Below, one piece after another: positions 21,820-34,201 of a stretch of DNA of 64,000 nucleotides (the stretch's first letter is position 1; each line of letters begins with the position of its first letter). The position numbers and the translations under genes were made by a program. This stretch comes from Hymenopellis radicata. Its lineage: Eukaryota > Basidiomycota > Agaricomycetes > Agaricales > Physalacriaceae. The stretch is taken from contig JADNRX010000102.1 of NCBI GenBank assembly GCA_015501595.1, positions 62,001 to 126,000 of the forward strand, in the 5' to 3' direction. The notes beneath the pieces are model-generated. The model saw only the letters and a program-made list of their open reading frames with translations, was not told the origin of the DNA and ran no database searches.

Positions 21820-22957
21820 TGTCAGGCTATATGATATAAATTGCTCTGTCTTTCTCTGTGCGAACAATAGGTTGGATCGCGTTACAGGGCACTCCGGCAC
21901 CCGACAACCGGAAAGAATTTCCGATTAACATCGCACACGCTTCCGAACATCGCGTATCGCAGTGACGCGCAACAGCGCGCGTTCGTGTCAGGTATCCACT
22001 TGCGTAGGCTTTGAGGTTCTAGCTGAATGCCAAGGATGCACTGCAGCGCATCGGCACTCTAACCAGGTAAGGACTTTTTTGATGCATTCTTACTTGGCTT
22101 GGATGTGGTCGTCGCTACCAGTTGTACGGGTAAAGACTATGGCAAGGCTTCTGTCTATGCAGCCTCCTAATCTTGTTATAGACCGCGTGCATACGACTTT
22201 CTTCTGCAGACGAAGGCATCATCAATTACTCGGCATGGACTCTTACAGATCGCCGGACGCTGGACGACAGAGTATACGGCCACTACAGTCTAGCTAACCG
22301 TTTACCTTCCCACCAAGCCGACCTCACGGTAAGAGAACACGACGTCGTGGATGCAGAAGATGGCGAGTACTGGATTAATACCATAACGGATCAAGTAACG
22401 GCTGGGTGCTAAGAGGTATGTCACCATGTTCGTTGTGAAGCGGGCTTATGGTACAAGAAACGTAGCCTAAACTTCACCTTACGCGCCAACCACCCGCCAG
22501 TGTTATGTTTCTAGTTTAAGATATTCTTTACGATGCATTCTTCGAAGAATGGACAGCAGCATCGAAAGGATTGCCTCATCAACTCTGCATCATTCTACTT
22601 AGCTCTGGAGCGTTATGGCCTCCGACATGCCCGAGGTCACTTACCGATGACGGCAACCGCATTGTCGAACAAAGTCGACGAGTTCATCTGCAACACGGAC
22701 TAGAAAGGTCTGAAATTTTCTATAAGATTCAATCATGGCAGAGCATAACGTTATGAGCCAGAGGAGAAGGTAAAGACGGACAAGATGGAGGGTGACCACC
22801 GTCATGAAGCAAGTCGCCAGTGCTCCCGCAGAGACACCTTTACGGGATATGGAGGTCGGACAGTAGGTTGACGCTTGCGGCTAGGCAGTCGCTCGACCAA
22901 AGCCATCGTACGTACATGCCAATCCGAGTGACTTGGGAATGATGTAAACCTCGTAGC
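21820..22957. other. No gene recognised
   Basis: Only short frames are open on either strand and none resembles a known family. The stretch looks like decayed intergenic DNA leading to the MITE at 22966. Confidence 0.4.
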
Positions 22958-22965
22958 GGCAGGTG

Positions 22966-23421
22966 AGGCCCCGGGAAACTCCCCTAGGGCTCCAGCGATT
23001 TTGGCGGATTTGAGAGCCCAAAAATCGCGATTTTGGCGGCGAAAATCCGCGGATTTGAGGCGAAAACGGTCAAAAGCCCGGCGGATTTCGCGGATTTGAG
23101 AGGATCAGCAGGGTTTCAGACCAAATCTTGGCACCATGCACATCCTCAAATTCGCCGGATATTACTCTCAAGCTGCACGTAACGCACTGGTCGGCTGACC
23201 TACGGACGTGAGTGAGCAATGAGCATCGGAGAGGCACGAAGCGAAATTTCACCCGAAGAAGTCACGAAACGTGATTTGGAGGCGTGACAGACGGGCACGT
23301 GCCGTGACTTCCTCGGCGATTTTTGGCGGATTTGAGGGCCAAATCGTCCAAAAGTGCGCGGATTTGAGGGCTATATTCGAAGGTCGCGCCGCCGGAGTCC
23401 TAGTGGAGTTTCCCGGGGCCT
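22966..23421. mobile_element. 456-bp hAT-type MITE
   Basis: The ends AGGCCCCGGGAAACTCC are inverted at the right edge (GGAGTTTCCCGGGGCCT), and similarity continues for about 30 bp. GGCAGGTG lies at 22958-22965 and again at 23422-23429, an exact 8-bp target duplication. The interior holds about seven copies of GCGGATTTGAG or its variants, plus near-palindromic AAAATCGCGATTTTGGCGG. There is no coding capacity. The 8-bp duplication and subterminal repeats fit hAT. Confidence 0.85.
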
Positions 23422-23683
23422 GGCAGGTGCTCAAGAACACGATCCTCGGAAATTGACCTCCTTGAGCTCCAATACCAGCAGCCCAATTGGTTCGCCGAAT
23501 TTCTGTTCCTCGAGGCCATTACGACAGACCCTCCTAACTCTATCTTTGCACGAAGCGAACTTCGACGACTTGGGCGTCAGGAGGTAATAATAGATTACAC
23601 TCTGTGTGAAACGTACCTTGACGCGCTCTTATAAAAGTCTTGGCTCAACACGATGATTTTGCAGATTCGAACCAGACAAAGAA

Positions 23684-25076
23684 ATGCGCTTCATACACCT
23701 CCTCGTTCTCGTCTCAGTCTTTCGTCTTACCGCCGCTCTTAACGGAGAGCGCGGTGACACTGGCCCTAGCGGAATTCCGAGCGTTGAAAACGCCAAGAAC
23801 CCCGCATGTGTTCCTTGGTATGGTATACGCGACGCGATCATGGGCGGGATATTCCAGGGTACGTGTTTGGAAGCTGTGCGAGTCAGAAGTTGAAGTTCAG
23901 GTTTACTACAGGTCGCTGTAACGACTTGTCTCGTGCCGCCATCCGCCTGTCATTCCATGATGCAGGTTAGTAGTCTTCGATATTCGATATCCATTAATTT
24001 AACCTCAATCGTAGCCCCGTTCTCTCTTGCCCTTCAAGCCGCTGGCCAACCGAACGGGGCCGCAGATGGGTCCATCATCTTCCACCCAGATGAGGTTGAA
24101 CGCCCCGCTAACGACGGACTCCAGACCATCGCCGGCATTCTTCAACCTCTTCCAGAGCAATTCAATGTCTCTGCAGGAGATATCGTCGCTGTAAGCATTC
24201 CACAGTCCTGACGAATTGTTAATCAAGTGATTCCGTTCGATAGGTCGCTGGGGCTTTAGGCGTTGTCAGTGCCAGACTCCTCCGCGCTGATACAATTCTG
24301 AATTCATCGTTTAACAGTTATCCTGCCCGGGAGGCCCAGTCATCCGGACCTACGTAGGACGTTCTGGACCTCCGCCCGTCAACCCCGATGGACTCCTTCC
24401 AGACACGAACAGCCCCGTCGAGGTCCTCTTAGCGCGCTTTGCGGATATGGGCTTCGCGCCGCGGGAGCTCATGGCGCTGATTGGGTCGCATACCACCGGG
24501 CGCCAGCGTTTCGTCGATGTCGCTGAAGCCGGGGAGCCATTCGATTCAACCATTGATGTTTGGGATGTGCGATTCTGTATGACTTTGTCATCCAAATGAA
24601 GTGTCGACAATTGACTGATAATTTAATTCTCTTTAGATACCGAAACACAAAACAATTTCACGGATTCGGCAGGTGCGTGTACTGGCAGAGGCGAATGTCC
24701 CATATGTTGCTAATTTGGTTCTAGCTCCTACTTTCCATCTGCCTAGTGATCGCGCCTTCTCCCATCACCCGTTGACGCAACCGGATTATAACCGGTTTGT
24801 GGGATTCAAGAGGCAGGACAACTGGTAAGCTAAGCCTTGCATGACTGGCCATTACTAACGCGTTTATTCAGGGCACAGGAGTACGCCGACGCACACGCTA
24901 AAATGAGTCTTGTAGGGCAGAGCAAGGCGGCTTTGACGGAGTGTACGGAGATTCTTCCTGCAGAGATCGATTTAGAGAATCTTATTGTGGCCGGAGACAA
25001 CAGTGAGAACCCGGCTGTCGATCCAGTTAAGCTGGAGGCGGCCATTCAGAGCCAGAGGTCCATTTGGCTGGTTTGA
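23684..25076 (+). CDS. Secreted class II-type heme peroxidase (generic peroxidase)
   Basis: Eight exons (23684-23858, 23912-23965, 24015-24190, 24244-24264, 24318-24575, 24637-24672, 24725-24824, 24872-25076) form one frame. The signal peptide is MRFIHLLVLVSVFRLTAA. The distal site AAIRLSFHDA gives the Arg and His of class II peroxidases; GAADGSIIFHPDE is a Ca2+-site-like loop; LMALIGSHTTG holds the proximal His; PFDSTIDVWDVRFYTE matches the following family block. The position of the surface Trp of lignin/versatile peroxidases reads Ala (MALIGSH). Two of the acidic residues expected for a Mn site (CNDLSRAAIR) are not in place. It is therefore best called a generic, low-redox-type peroxidase, secreted and using H2O2. 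The chain is short, about 340 residues. Confidence 0.85.
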
Positions 25077-26108
25077 TGCTCTACGGGCCCACGGTTGTAC
25101 GTAGATTAGAGACTCCCTTGTCCTTTCCTTGAATCGATGGTCATATTGTTGCTTTGTATCTGACGGACTCTTCAACTACGGCCGTAGTTGTTCTGTTAAC
25201 GGAAGTTTGTTGATCGAATCCACAACGAGGAGTATCGTTGATCTCCTGCCTCGAGTATTGCTACTATTTCTCATAATGCGTACATAAAAGTCAAATGTAT
25301 CGTATTTTACAGCCTCAACAATTACTGACAGATTACTTACCAGGGGACCGTTTTTGGACCGTTTTCCTGATGAGGCTGTTACCCAGTGCTTGAGATCCGG
25401 GCAGGACAACTAAGTTTGCGAGTAGAATATCTGGCAGATCCTGTATAATTTGGGAGTAAAGGCTTCTCGTTTAAGGTGCTTCAACTTACTTGTCGAGCGG
25501 TTGTCCACAAGTTCAGGATTGCCAACAAGTCACGAGATCACGATCGCGTTTGTGTGTACATGCTTGTTCGCGCTCTTACTATTATTATTAACGACCAACA
25601 TCACTTTCGCGTAGCTTCAAAGGGACCGTGTTTGACATACAAAACAGCGGCCATTTTTTAGTCGTTGAGGGTTTTGTGCGTACCGTTCTCAGCGATAGTA
25701 TACTCACACCGACTCTATCCCAGGAACGGCCACGATCATGCTTGGCGCAGACTATATGCAGGACCACGGGTATCATTTGAACCTTCCCACCAAACCCGAC
25801 GTCAATTGATATGGTGGGTGCTACATGGCTCTAGCCTTGATAGTCTGCTGACGTTTTCTTGACATCTCATCAAGGATTCCTTGATGTGTGCTGGCAAGTC
25901 ACTTCAATTAGGCGGGCTGCTAGGAAAGTTCTCCGTGTACGCTACCCGGGCTCACCTTCTGAATGTCTGCACCGTCTGATAACGGGGGAGGAGTCTCGCT
26001 TGACGATAAGGACCTGTATCTTGCAGCGGATGCGACGTCTTGGGTTCATACTCAGCGCCTGGTTAAAATGGAGGTCGTCAGTTAAACATGCAGACCTAGG
26101 TCTTTGCC
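25077..26108. other. No gene recognised
   Basis: Intergenic DNA between the peroxidase and the permease. Short open frames (for example 25859-26170) have no features. The last 100 bp should hold the permease promoter. Confidence 0.5.
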
Positions 26109-28788
26109 ATGGACTCCTCCTACGAGAAGAAGGCTGCCGTGACGACAGATACTGTCAGTTCGCACAGTGATCATACTGCTGTGACTGCACCGCGGAAGAA
26201 GATCGCTTTCTATGATCCCTCGAAGGAGACCAAATGGACTCGCGCTGGACTGTCCTTGGAGAGTTTCAAGCGCGCGCCTGGTCCCACTGGGTACGCACTC
26301 CTTGTCTTTTACTGTTCCTCACTCATAATGCATGGGATGGCAGAGAGCAGGTCATTGCCGGTCATGCCAACCTGGATGATATCGAGGGCGACATGCCCGT
26401 CCTTCAGCCCAAGATGAAAAGCCGACATCTCAACATGATTGCCGTCGGTTAGCATCACGTTTAATTTTCACCGCATCTAATTCAGATTCGTTTTATTGCA
26501 GGTGGAAGTATTGGCACAGGTCTCTTCGTCGGTTCTGGCTCGGCTCTTCACAATGGAGGTCCTGCAGGAGTTCTCATCGCATGGATACTTACAGGCGCTA
26601 TGTTGATCAACGTCACTCAAGTAAGTCTTCCTCCCACTGTCGCGTGTGAATGCTCATCTGGACGCGTGTCAGGCTCTTGGAGAAATGTCTATTCTATATC
26701 CCGTCTCTGGTGGCTTCTACACCCTAGCGATACGCTTTCTGGATCCCTCATTCGCCTTCGCCATGGGCTGGAATTACGTCTTCCAATGGGCAGTCGTGCT
26801 TCCTCTAGAGATAACGGTCGCGGTAACAACAGTACAATATTGGACTAACGATGATGTCCCAGTGGCGGTATGGGTAACGATCTTCTGGCTGGTTATTAGT
26901 AAGGAACTGCCTGTTTGTTAGGGGGATTTACTAAACTTTGCTCTAGTTCTCGCGAGCGTATTTGGTACACTTGGCTTCGCCGAAGAGGAGTTCTGGTCCT
27001 CATGTCTTAAGCTACTCGTTGTGCTGATGTTCATCTTCGTCGGCATGTGAGCTACTCACTACATGTTGCTTCGGTCTCAAAGCTCACTTTTGTTGCAGAA
27101 TCTGTTGCGCTGGAGGGGGTCCTAGCAGCGGCGAATATGGCACTTATGTCGGAGGCAAGTATTGGAGTGATCCTGGCGCGTTCGCCAATGGCTTTAAGGG
27201 CGTCTGTGCCGTGTTCGTCACTGGTATGTAAAGAACATCCTCTCGTAGTTTCATACTGAATCCGCTATACAGCTGCCTTTTCCTTCGGTTTGTGGATTCT
27301 CCATTTGAGCATTCACGTACTGACCCTACGCAGCTGGTACCGAACTTGTTGGTCTCGCTGCTAGTGAGACGCCTAATCCAAGGGCCGTCATGCCTGGTAA
27401 GTGGCAGGATCTTCATACAATGATTTAAATCTAACACCGACATTGACATTCAGGTGCCGTCAAGGGCACCTTCTGGCGTATTGTAAGCCAGTCTATGCTC
27501 AACTTGTCCACATACCGAAACTTACTTTTGTTAACTAGACCATCATCTACGTGACTTCTCTGACAATCATCGGGCTCCTCCTCGCCTACGACGAGCCGCG
27601 TCTCATTGGTGGCAGCGGCTCATCGGCGTCGCCCTTCGTCATCGTTCTATCGCATGCGAACATCAGTGGACTGGACCGTATGTACCAGACTTTCTCTACC
27701 TGACAACCTTTCATGGAACACCATGTAGACTTGGTGAACGCCACGATCTGTATATCGGTTCTGTCCATCGGCTTGTCCTGCGTATACGCCGGCTCCCGAA
27801 CATTGACCGCACTGGCAGAGACCGGTTTCGCCCCAAGGTCTTCACCTATGGTATATTCCTCCAGTCCGATTTCACGTTCCTGGTCTGATTGATGTCCATC
27901 ACTATAGTCGACAAGTCTAGTCGTCCCGTGTTCTCCGTCGCCGCCATTCTCATCTTCGGACCGATCGCCTACGTCAATTGCTCCGATGATGGCGATACCG
28001 TCTGTAAGTTACCTGATATCTGCATATCCCCAGGTCTAAGTCAGGTTCCTAGTCAAATGGCTTCTCGCACTCTCCGGATTGTCAACCATCTTCACATGGA
28101 TGGCGATCTGTCTCTGCCAGTCAGTCTCGCCCCGACCTTGTACCATCTTCAACTCATGACCTTTTTATCAAAGCATCCGATTCCGTGCGGCCTGGAAAGC
28201 CCAAGGCCACTCTCTTGAGGAACTCCCCTTCAAAGCCCTCGGAGGAGTGTGGGGCTCGTGGTTCGGTGTGATCTTGAACGGCCTCGTCCTCATAGCCCAA
28301 TTCTACGTGGTATGTCGCTTCCATTTCCCATCATTGCGCAGCTAGCTCAGTGTCCCGTACCCTAGGCCGTCTTTCCAGTCGGTGAATCCGTCAGCGGTAG
28401 AGCCGCCGCAGACTCTTTCTTCTGTAAGTGGACCAGAATCCAGTGATTGGTGTATCTGTACTGAGACGAGGTTCACAGCTGCGTATCTTGCTGCGCCAAT
28501 CATGATCGCATTCTATATCATCGGCTACGTATGGAAACGCCAGCTCCCAAAACGCGCCAATGAAATCGATTTAGACGTAAGCTTAACCTGTGCCACATTC
28601 TTTGACCTTTGTCTCACCCACACGCAAGTCTGGTCGCAAGTCCTGGTTGACGGTGGAAGATATGAGAGCAGTAAGCCATACTACCAAGTCCCTTGGACGA
28701 AATTTCATCACAGACTCCACAGTATCGTGCCGAACGCAAAAACGCGCCCTTGTATATCAGGATCTACCGCATCCTGTTTTCCAATTAA
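26109..28788 (+). CDS. General amino-acid permease (APC superfamily, yeast YAT type)
   Basis: About 14 exons from ATG 26109 to TAA 28786-28788. A soluble N terminus ([19 protein letters not shown]) leads to [20 protein letters not shown] and [20 protein letters not shown], the signature of fungal amino-acid permeases. [57 protein letters not shown] and [15 protein letters not shown] follow in the usual order of twelve helices. The C terminus (WLTVEDMRA) is cytosolic. Junctions checked, such as GG|A after APGPTG and CA|C in ICLCH, keep the frame. It imports amino acids across the plasma membrane by proton symport in characterised relatives; specificity is not readable. Confidence 0.85.
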
Positions 28789-28952
28789 TACTGTATAGCA
28801 TGAAGACCCATAACTTTAGTCCGTACACCATGGCAAAAGTAACGGTATAATAGCGCTGAACGAAAAAAGCAAAAAGAGCGCCGTAAGCAAACGAGGGTCA
28901 AGCAAATAAGGAGGTAGCTAAAATACAACACGACAGCAACAGGGGATACACA

Positions 28953-30828
28953 TCAAGGTCCAGATGGCGGCCTACGATTAGGCCGTAAAGGAGACGCCTT
29001 TTTTGGCGCAGGTCCAGTCTGGCGAGGCTGGTTAAAGAAATCGGGCGCGTTCTGGGTGACGGCACTGCGTGGAGGGTCGCTAGAGCTATTGATGGTATCG
29101 CTACCACTGCCAGTGATGTCGCTCTGCGAGGTGCCTGGCCGCCGCGACATGTTTCCCTCGGCGTTCGCATACCGCGGGGGCAGTTCGACGACCTCAGTGC
29201 CGTCTTCGTGATAGACGGTAACCGGTGCCCGTCCACCATCGTGATGGACTACGTACACCGATCCCCGCCCGGGTGTAGGGCTGGTTGAACCACCGCCCAT
29301 GTCATTCGGGGTGAGCGAAGGTGCATCCCCAGGCATACGGAAAGGCTCGACATGATACTGATGCGACATCGAGGTGGCATTGCTACTCAGGGATTCCATC
29401 GGCATTCTCGGGGTATGTCCGAACGAGTTGTTTGAGTGGAAGTGATCCATGCTAGAACTCTGGGATAAGCGCGAGTGGTCGCGTCGTCTGAAGATGAACC
29501 AGGCTACTGCGATCCCCAGGAGAGCGCCTGCAGTTGCACCTCCCAAACCTATCCCGGCTGCGGCTCCGGACGATACACCCGATGAGCTGCGGACATTCAT
29601 TAGCTTGTGACGCGTAAGGAGAGAAACTCCGAAACATACGCAGGAATGTCACCCAGAGCAAGACACCCAGTAGGTCCGTTCCCGCCGCTATGTAAAGGAC
29701 CGTAGGACCATCGATTAAACTCTGAGTCCACCACACTGATAAAGAAGGGAGATGCCCAGGAGAGGTCAACTGTCCAGTTAACAGTCGACATATCGTTCAT
29801 GGTAATGTTAACGGGCGGATGGGACGAGGGCGCGATCTAAAAGACGCGATTTCAGAATATGACGGAGCTTCCTGCAAGGGCGGACGTACTGTCAGAATAT
29901 AGGGTGGGGTACCGTTTTTCGGTGTTATGGCGATGTCGGTACACTTGTCGCTGGTTACTATGGGCTAGAAGTAGAGGATCAGGGAACACGTACCTGATTG
30001 ACCCAGCCATACATACTGAGTGGTCCATCTTCAACCTGCGCATCAATGTCCAGGGGACCCAGGGGGAAAGACGCGTTGGCACATGTCGGCTCGTTGACGG
30101 TGGTATTCGCGATCATGGTATACATCGCCTGGCAGCCACCGGTATATCCATTTTTGTCAAACTACGAGTAGAGGATCAGGCGGAGACGGAGAAAAGTTGG
30201 ATGCTGCTGCTGACCATGCACATCTGATACTGCACAACGGATGTTAGTAGGTAGAATCCGATAGTGCCGCACGCTTACAATAGTGCCCGGACCAAAGGGA
30301 ACTTGCCAATCCTGGAGCAGAATGGATGTTTGACATTTCAGAAAACGGGATGGGACTTACGAAAGACAATGAACTCCCGGCCTCGACGATGAATGGAAAG
30401 ACAAAAGCACTTCAAGAGTGAGTCGACGCGTGTAACAGATGGGACGCGACGGACATACGAGGTATATATTTGGAGAAAGTAAGGAGCGGAAGGGTTGGGA
30501 CTGTTGCGAGGATAAGATGACGGCATTCAAATTACCAGAGGTGGTGTACCCTGTAGAACCGGAGGTTCTCTCCCAACTAATGTTAATGGTTTCGCATTGG
30601 GCTGTGCAAGCGTTAGGATTTACAAGAGGGTTTGGAGATGTCGCGCACATGTTACTGGAACTGGGACCGTCTGCGAATTGGGAGCGTAGGTGAAGAAGAA
30701 TGACTGGAGGCGTGATGAGAAGGCCGAATCCGATATGTTTTCCGCAAAACACATACCTGGTCCATGAAGGCGGACGAGGCCAAGGCGACCGACGCAAGGC
30801 AGAGCCATATCAATTCGTAAATCAGCAT
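28953..30828 (-). CDS. Secreted-domain, single-pass membrane protein of unknown function
   Basis: Start at ATG 30828 gives the signal peptide MLIYELIWLCLASVALASS. Short exons then give TVPVPVTSQCETINISWE, FVFPFIVEAGSSLSF, DWQVPFGPGTI, GYTGGCQAMYTMIANTTVNE and TSDKCTDIAITPKNGTPPYI, an ectodomain with paired Cys and N-glycosylation sites. ASSGVSSGAAAGIGLGG then GALLGIAVAWFIFRRR is the single helix. The tail is Pro/Ser-rich and ends RRPPSGP. This layout is shared by many unnamed basidiomycete membrane proteins with a variable cytosolic tail. At least three introns of about 50 bp (for example GTATGT...CGCAG at about 29575-29622) were needed to keep the frame. No enzyme domain was seen; it could act as a wall or surface sensor. 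Confidence 0.65.
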
Positions 30829-31092
30829 AAGTATTCAAGCTCAAGGCTGTCGTGGCGAACTCGGTCTGCAGCCTGATAAGAATCAGGGAGGGAATACCCA
30901 AGCTGTATAAACGACGTACCTTGCACCTAATATTCCGCCCAGACAAGAAGCAAGTGACGGCGAAGAGGCACAGACAGAGGCGCTTTAGCAGCGCTTGACA
31001 GCCGCTTTACAACGTGAGGGGAAGAGGTAAGGGAAGCTCGGCCACAAATTAAAAATAATCAAATTTGCCTCAGGGTCCGGATCATCACCTAA

Positions 31093-32340
31093 AATGGGCG
31101 CGGCTGTAGCCGGCTGGACCGACGGAAAGGGGCAGACCCTGATTGACAACACGTTCAAAACTGTAGCCTCTGAAGCAAAAGGGAGCGCGGATTACATGCA
31201 AGCTGTGAAAGAAACAGCAGAAACCACGGGGAGTGGATCATGCTCGCAGGATTATAGATAACACGTCGAGCATCATACCGAACTGTTCTGGCTCGTTACG
31301 ATGGAAGGCGAGGCTAAGAGGAACATAACTTAAAACTCTCCAGCGCGGAATCGCATTGTGGATGAACGGACAAAGTCATCTTAATTATGATAATTATGGA
31401 GCTCGCGTGCTAATCATGGACATCAAGTGTACACTGTAGGAAAACGCCAAGGGGTCTGCGGGCCTACGGTGTGCCAGCGTCAATCTCCACATGGAGCATA
31501 ACCATTGATACAACGTACCCTTATGAGACGTTTTCCTATCTTCGACAGTGGTTTATCGAAGAAGGACCGACACACTGTCCCAACACTGTCTCTGGAAAGT
31601 ACAACGGGGAAACCATCAGAGTAAGCCAGTCGGCTAATATTCCTTCGACTGATAAAGATTTGACAAACTTTCTCTAATGGTACACGGGGGGTCCAAATCA
31701 ACAGCGGAAACAGTACGTGTTCAGAGCAAAGAACGACGGGGTTTCGCCACTGAATGTTTCCAATGTCAGGATTACCTCACACTGGACAAATCGACTCACT
31801 ATGGACGCTCCTCCGCAAGGGCTTCACAACATGGCGTGACAAAGGAGTCAGGACCCCCACATCAACATCTCTGTTTCGGTGCTAGTTCCAAGGCTCGATG
31901 AATAAACAAGTAGGAAGCAGGACGCTACTCGCCACGAACCACAGAGCGCGAGATGTAAACTTGGGCCCATTTTTAGGGCAGAAAGAAATGAACGCACTGA
32001 TAGAGACGTGGCAGCGTAAACTATCACGGGCACGGCCACCGCCTCAGGGAGGACATCGAGGATTGATCCTCTTATTGTCCACTAAGCGCCGTTGTTTTCC
32101 TTTCCTAGAACAACAACACAGACGTTCATACTCCCGATCTTGAACTCGGGTGCATCAAGAACAAGGACATGACGCACGTCGTACACACAGCCCGTGTTTG
32201 GAACGAAGCCCAACTCTGCTCCAGTTGAGCATGGACCTGGCATATCCGTCGAGCAGCTGTCCGACGCAAACGTCGTCATAAGGAGTTCGAGAAGCAATTA
32301 GTCTGGCGTCGAAAGCTTCGAGATCACCTACCTTCATTTA
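31093..32340 (+). pseudogene. Decayed coding region, family unknown
   Basis: Short protein-like stretches occur in shifting frames on the plus strand: MGAAVAGWTDGKGQTLIDNT (31093), STWSITIDTTYPYETFSYLR (about 31485), QQRKQYVFRAKNDGVSPLNV (about 31700) and TFILPILNSGASRTRT (about 32125). Stops and frame changes separate them. They may be one or two dead genes. I do not recognise the products, and antisense frames here are no better. Confidence 0.3.
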
Positions 32341-32712
32341 CGACGCTTGCTTAGGCGACGCAGAAGAGGATGGGCCAGATCACATAGCAGCTTAAGACAC
32401 AGGTCCATGTGGACGTCATGGGACGGGTGCTGTAGGGGAGCCAACCGTCACTCCAGGAGCAGCACCTGCGACTCTAGACGGCCTCTTCCAAAAGACACAT
32501 TTCAGCGCTTGGGGACTCGGTCGCGTCTTGCGTGGCGCATTGCGCAAGATTTCAACTCCCTACCCAAACCGATGTTGGGCTCCAGTCTAAAACAAATGGA
32601 CGTTAAAATCTCGCGGAGCACGGTGATATCAGAGCCCCCCAGGATGGCTTCGTCGCGGTGCGCGTGGTTTGACTTTAAAAGCGAATAGATGAACAGCATC
32701 ACGTGACTCAAG

Positions 32713-33876
32713 GTGGGTCTAATGCCGCCGGCAATCGCGAACTCCTTTCCAGTTTCAACCACCAACTTGAACAAAGCCATGCCTCTGTCTTCACCCGTTT
32801 TCCTGGAAGAACTGTTCTTGATATGGCCACAGACCGTGACACGCTCGCCAACTGCTCTCTGGTTGCTCGCGCCTGGGCAGCTCGCTCTCAAAGGCGGATC
32901 TTCCACAGATGTCGAGTTCGCGGCACCTGCCTCTTCCGCCCGTTCGTCAAATTGTTCCCCCACATCGGACCTCTTGTGCTTAGCCAGTGTCCAGGACTTT
33001 GATAGGGGCGTTGAGCTCATCCTCTCGTGCACGATTAATCTCGTCCATCTCTCCTTCCAAGTATACTTTATTGGTACACCGGAGTCCCGAAAGTTCCCCG
33101 ATTTTTTATAGATATCGTTCGTCCTATGGTGGCAAAACTTCATCACCTTGTCACGCCTGTATTCAGGGCTTGTGATGGTTCAACAGTTCGGAAAATCTTG
33201 CTGACGGGGATGGAGCCTTATTTCGTGGTTCTGAAGGAGCCATTGTCCATACCCAACTTGGAGTGCATCGTTATCTTCGCACGAGGGTCACTCGAGTCTC
33301 TGTTGCACCCGTGGCTTTCTCGCCCTGCGAGTGTTTCTAAGACTGAGAACGATATCATTCCGGATGCGCGGCGCGAATGATGTCAGAAGTATAACTGATG
33401 AATTGCTCTCATCGGGAGGACTGCCTGGGCTGTACTGTTTGCGTGTGGTATGACATGACTATCGGGAAGGTACGGCCTTCTTGTCAATGCCTAAAGTCGC
33501 TATTAAACACACCTGTTTCAGTCGCCAACCAGCTAGAAGCACACAATATGCCAATCTTGGCGATCTCGAACTCTCGTTCGAAATCGACAAAGAAAACCGT
33601 ATTGCCATTCTCTGGTGGTGTCGCGTGTTTGAGACCCTCAATCACAGTGTTATCAAGGTTCTCGACCTCGCCGTCTATGCCATGCGAAAGGATGTCGCAG
33701 ACATTGGGCCTTGGAGGAGATTGGATGATGTTCTGTCGAGTTTTAGATTCGCTTCGTTGGAGCAGTTCACGATTCGCTTCATGATCATAGGCCACGGCGA
33801 GGACCCGCAACCCATCTTCACATTAGGAATTCCCGGAGTTGACCAGGCGGGAAATCCATACCCGCCTGGTACTTAA
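32713..33876 (+). pseudogene. F-box protein gene, frameshifted
   Basis: VFLEELFL in one frame is followed one frame over by MATDRDTLANCSLVARAWAA and RSQRRIFHRC, the F-box helix pattern of agaricomycete F-box/LRR proteins. Later pieces include LSCTINLVHLSFQVYF and a final 131-codon frame (33481-33876) with YANLGDLELSFEIDKENRIA and SLEQFTIRF, fitting the LRR-like C-terminal half. Frame changes near 32815 and 33000 and a stop before 33400 break it. Such proteins recruit targets to SCF ubiquitin ligases; this copy is likely dead. Confidence 0.55.
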
Positions 33877-34201
33877 TAGAGCCTTCGTCGGCGCCGGATT
33901 TCTGGCCATCAGGTCTAACAATGTATAATTGTTATTGCATCGAAGTTGGGTAAGAACAGTCGCTCATTCTATTATCAAATGCTCGCTGTGGACGGAAGCT
34001 TTCTCGAATTACGTAATTTTGCAAGCTGAGGCCAATGCCGGCATGACATAATGATGATTTGAGGACACGAGTTGATCTTCCCCACCATGTCCCACGTTCA
34101 AACACCCTCCATCTCGCTGTCTGGGACGACGACTAGCTCTCTTGCTTCCGCGCTTGGCGAACGTTGACCGCATAACATCTTCCCCAAGTCCACCTCTATC
34201 A

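Noticed and set aside
31471..31677. Aegerolysin-like or other small secreted protein
   Set aside because: The short frame has no signal peptide and none of the family blocks I know; left as unknown decayed DNA.
32502..33146. 214-codon minus-strand frame
   Set aside because: It is antisense to the F-box remnant, has no features, and the plus strand holds the recognisable F-box pattern.
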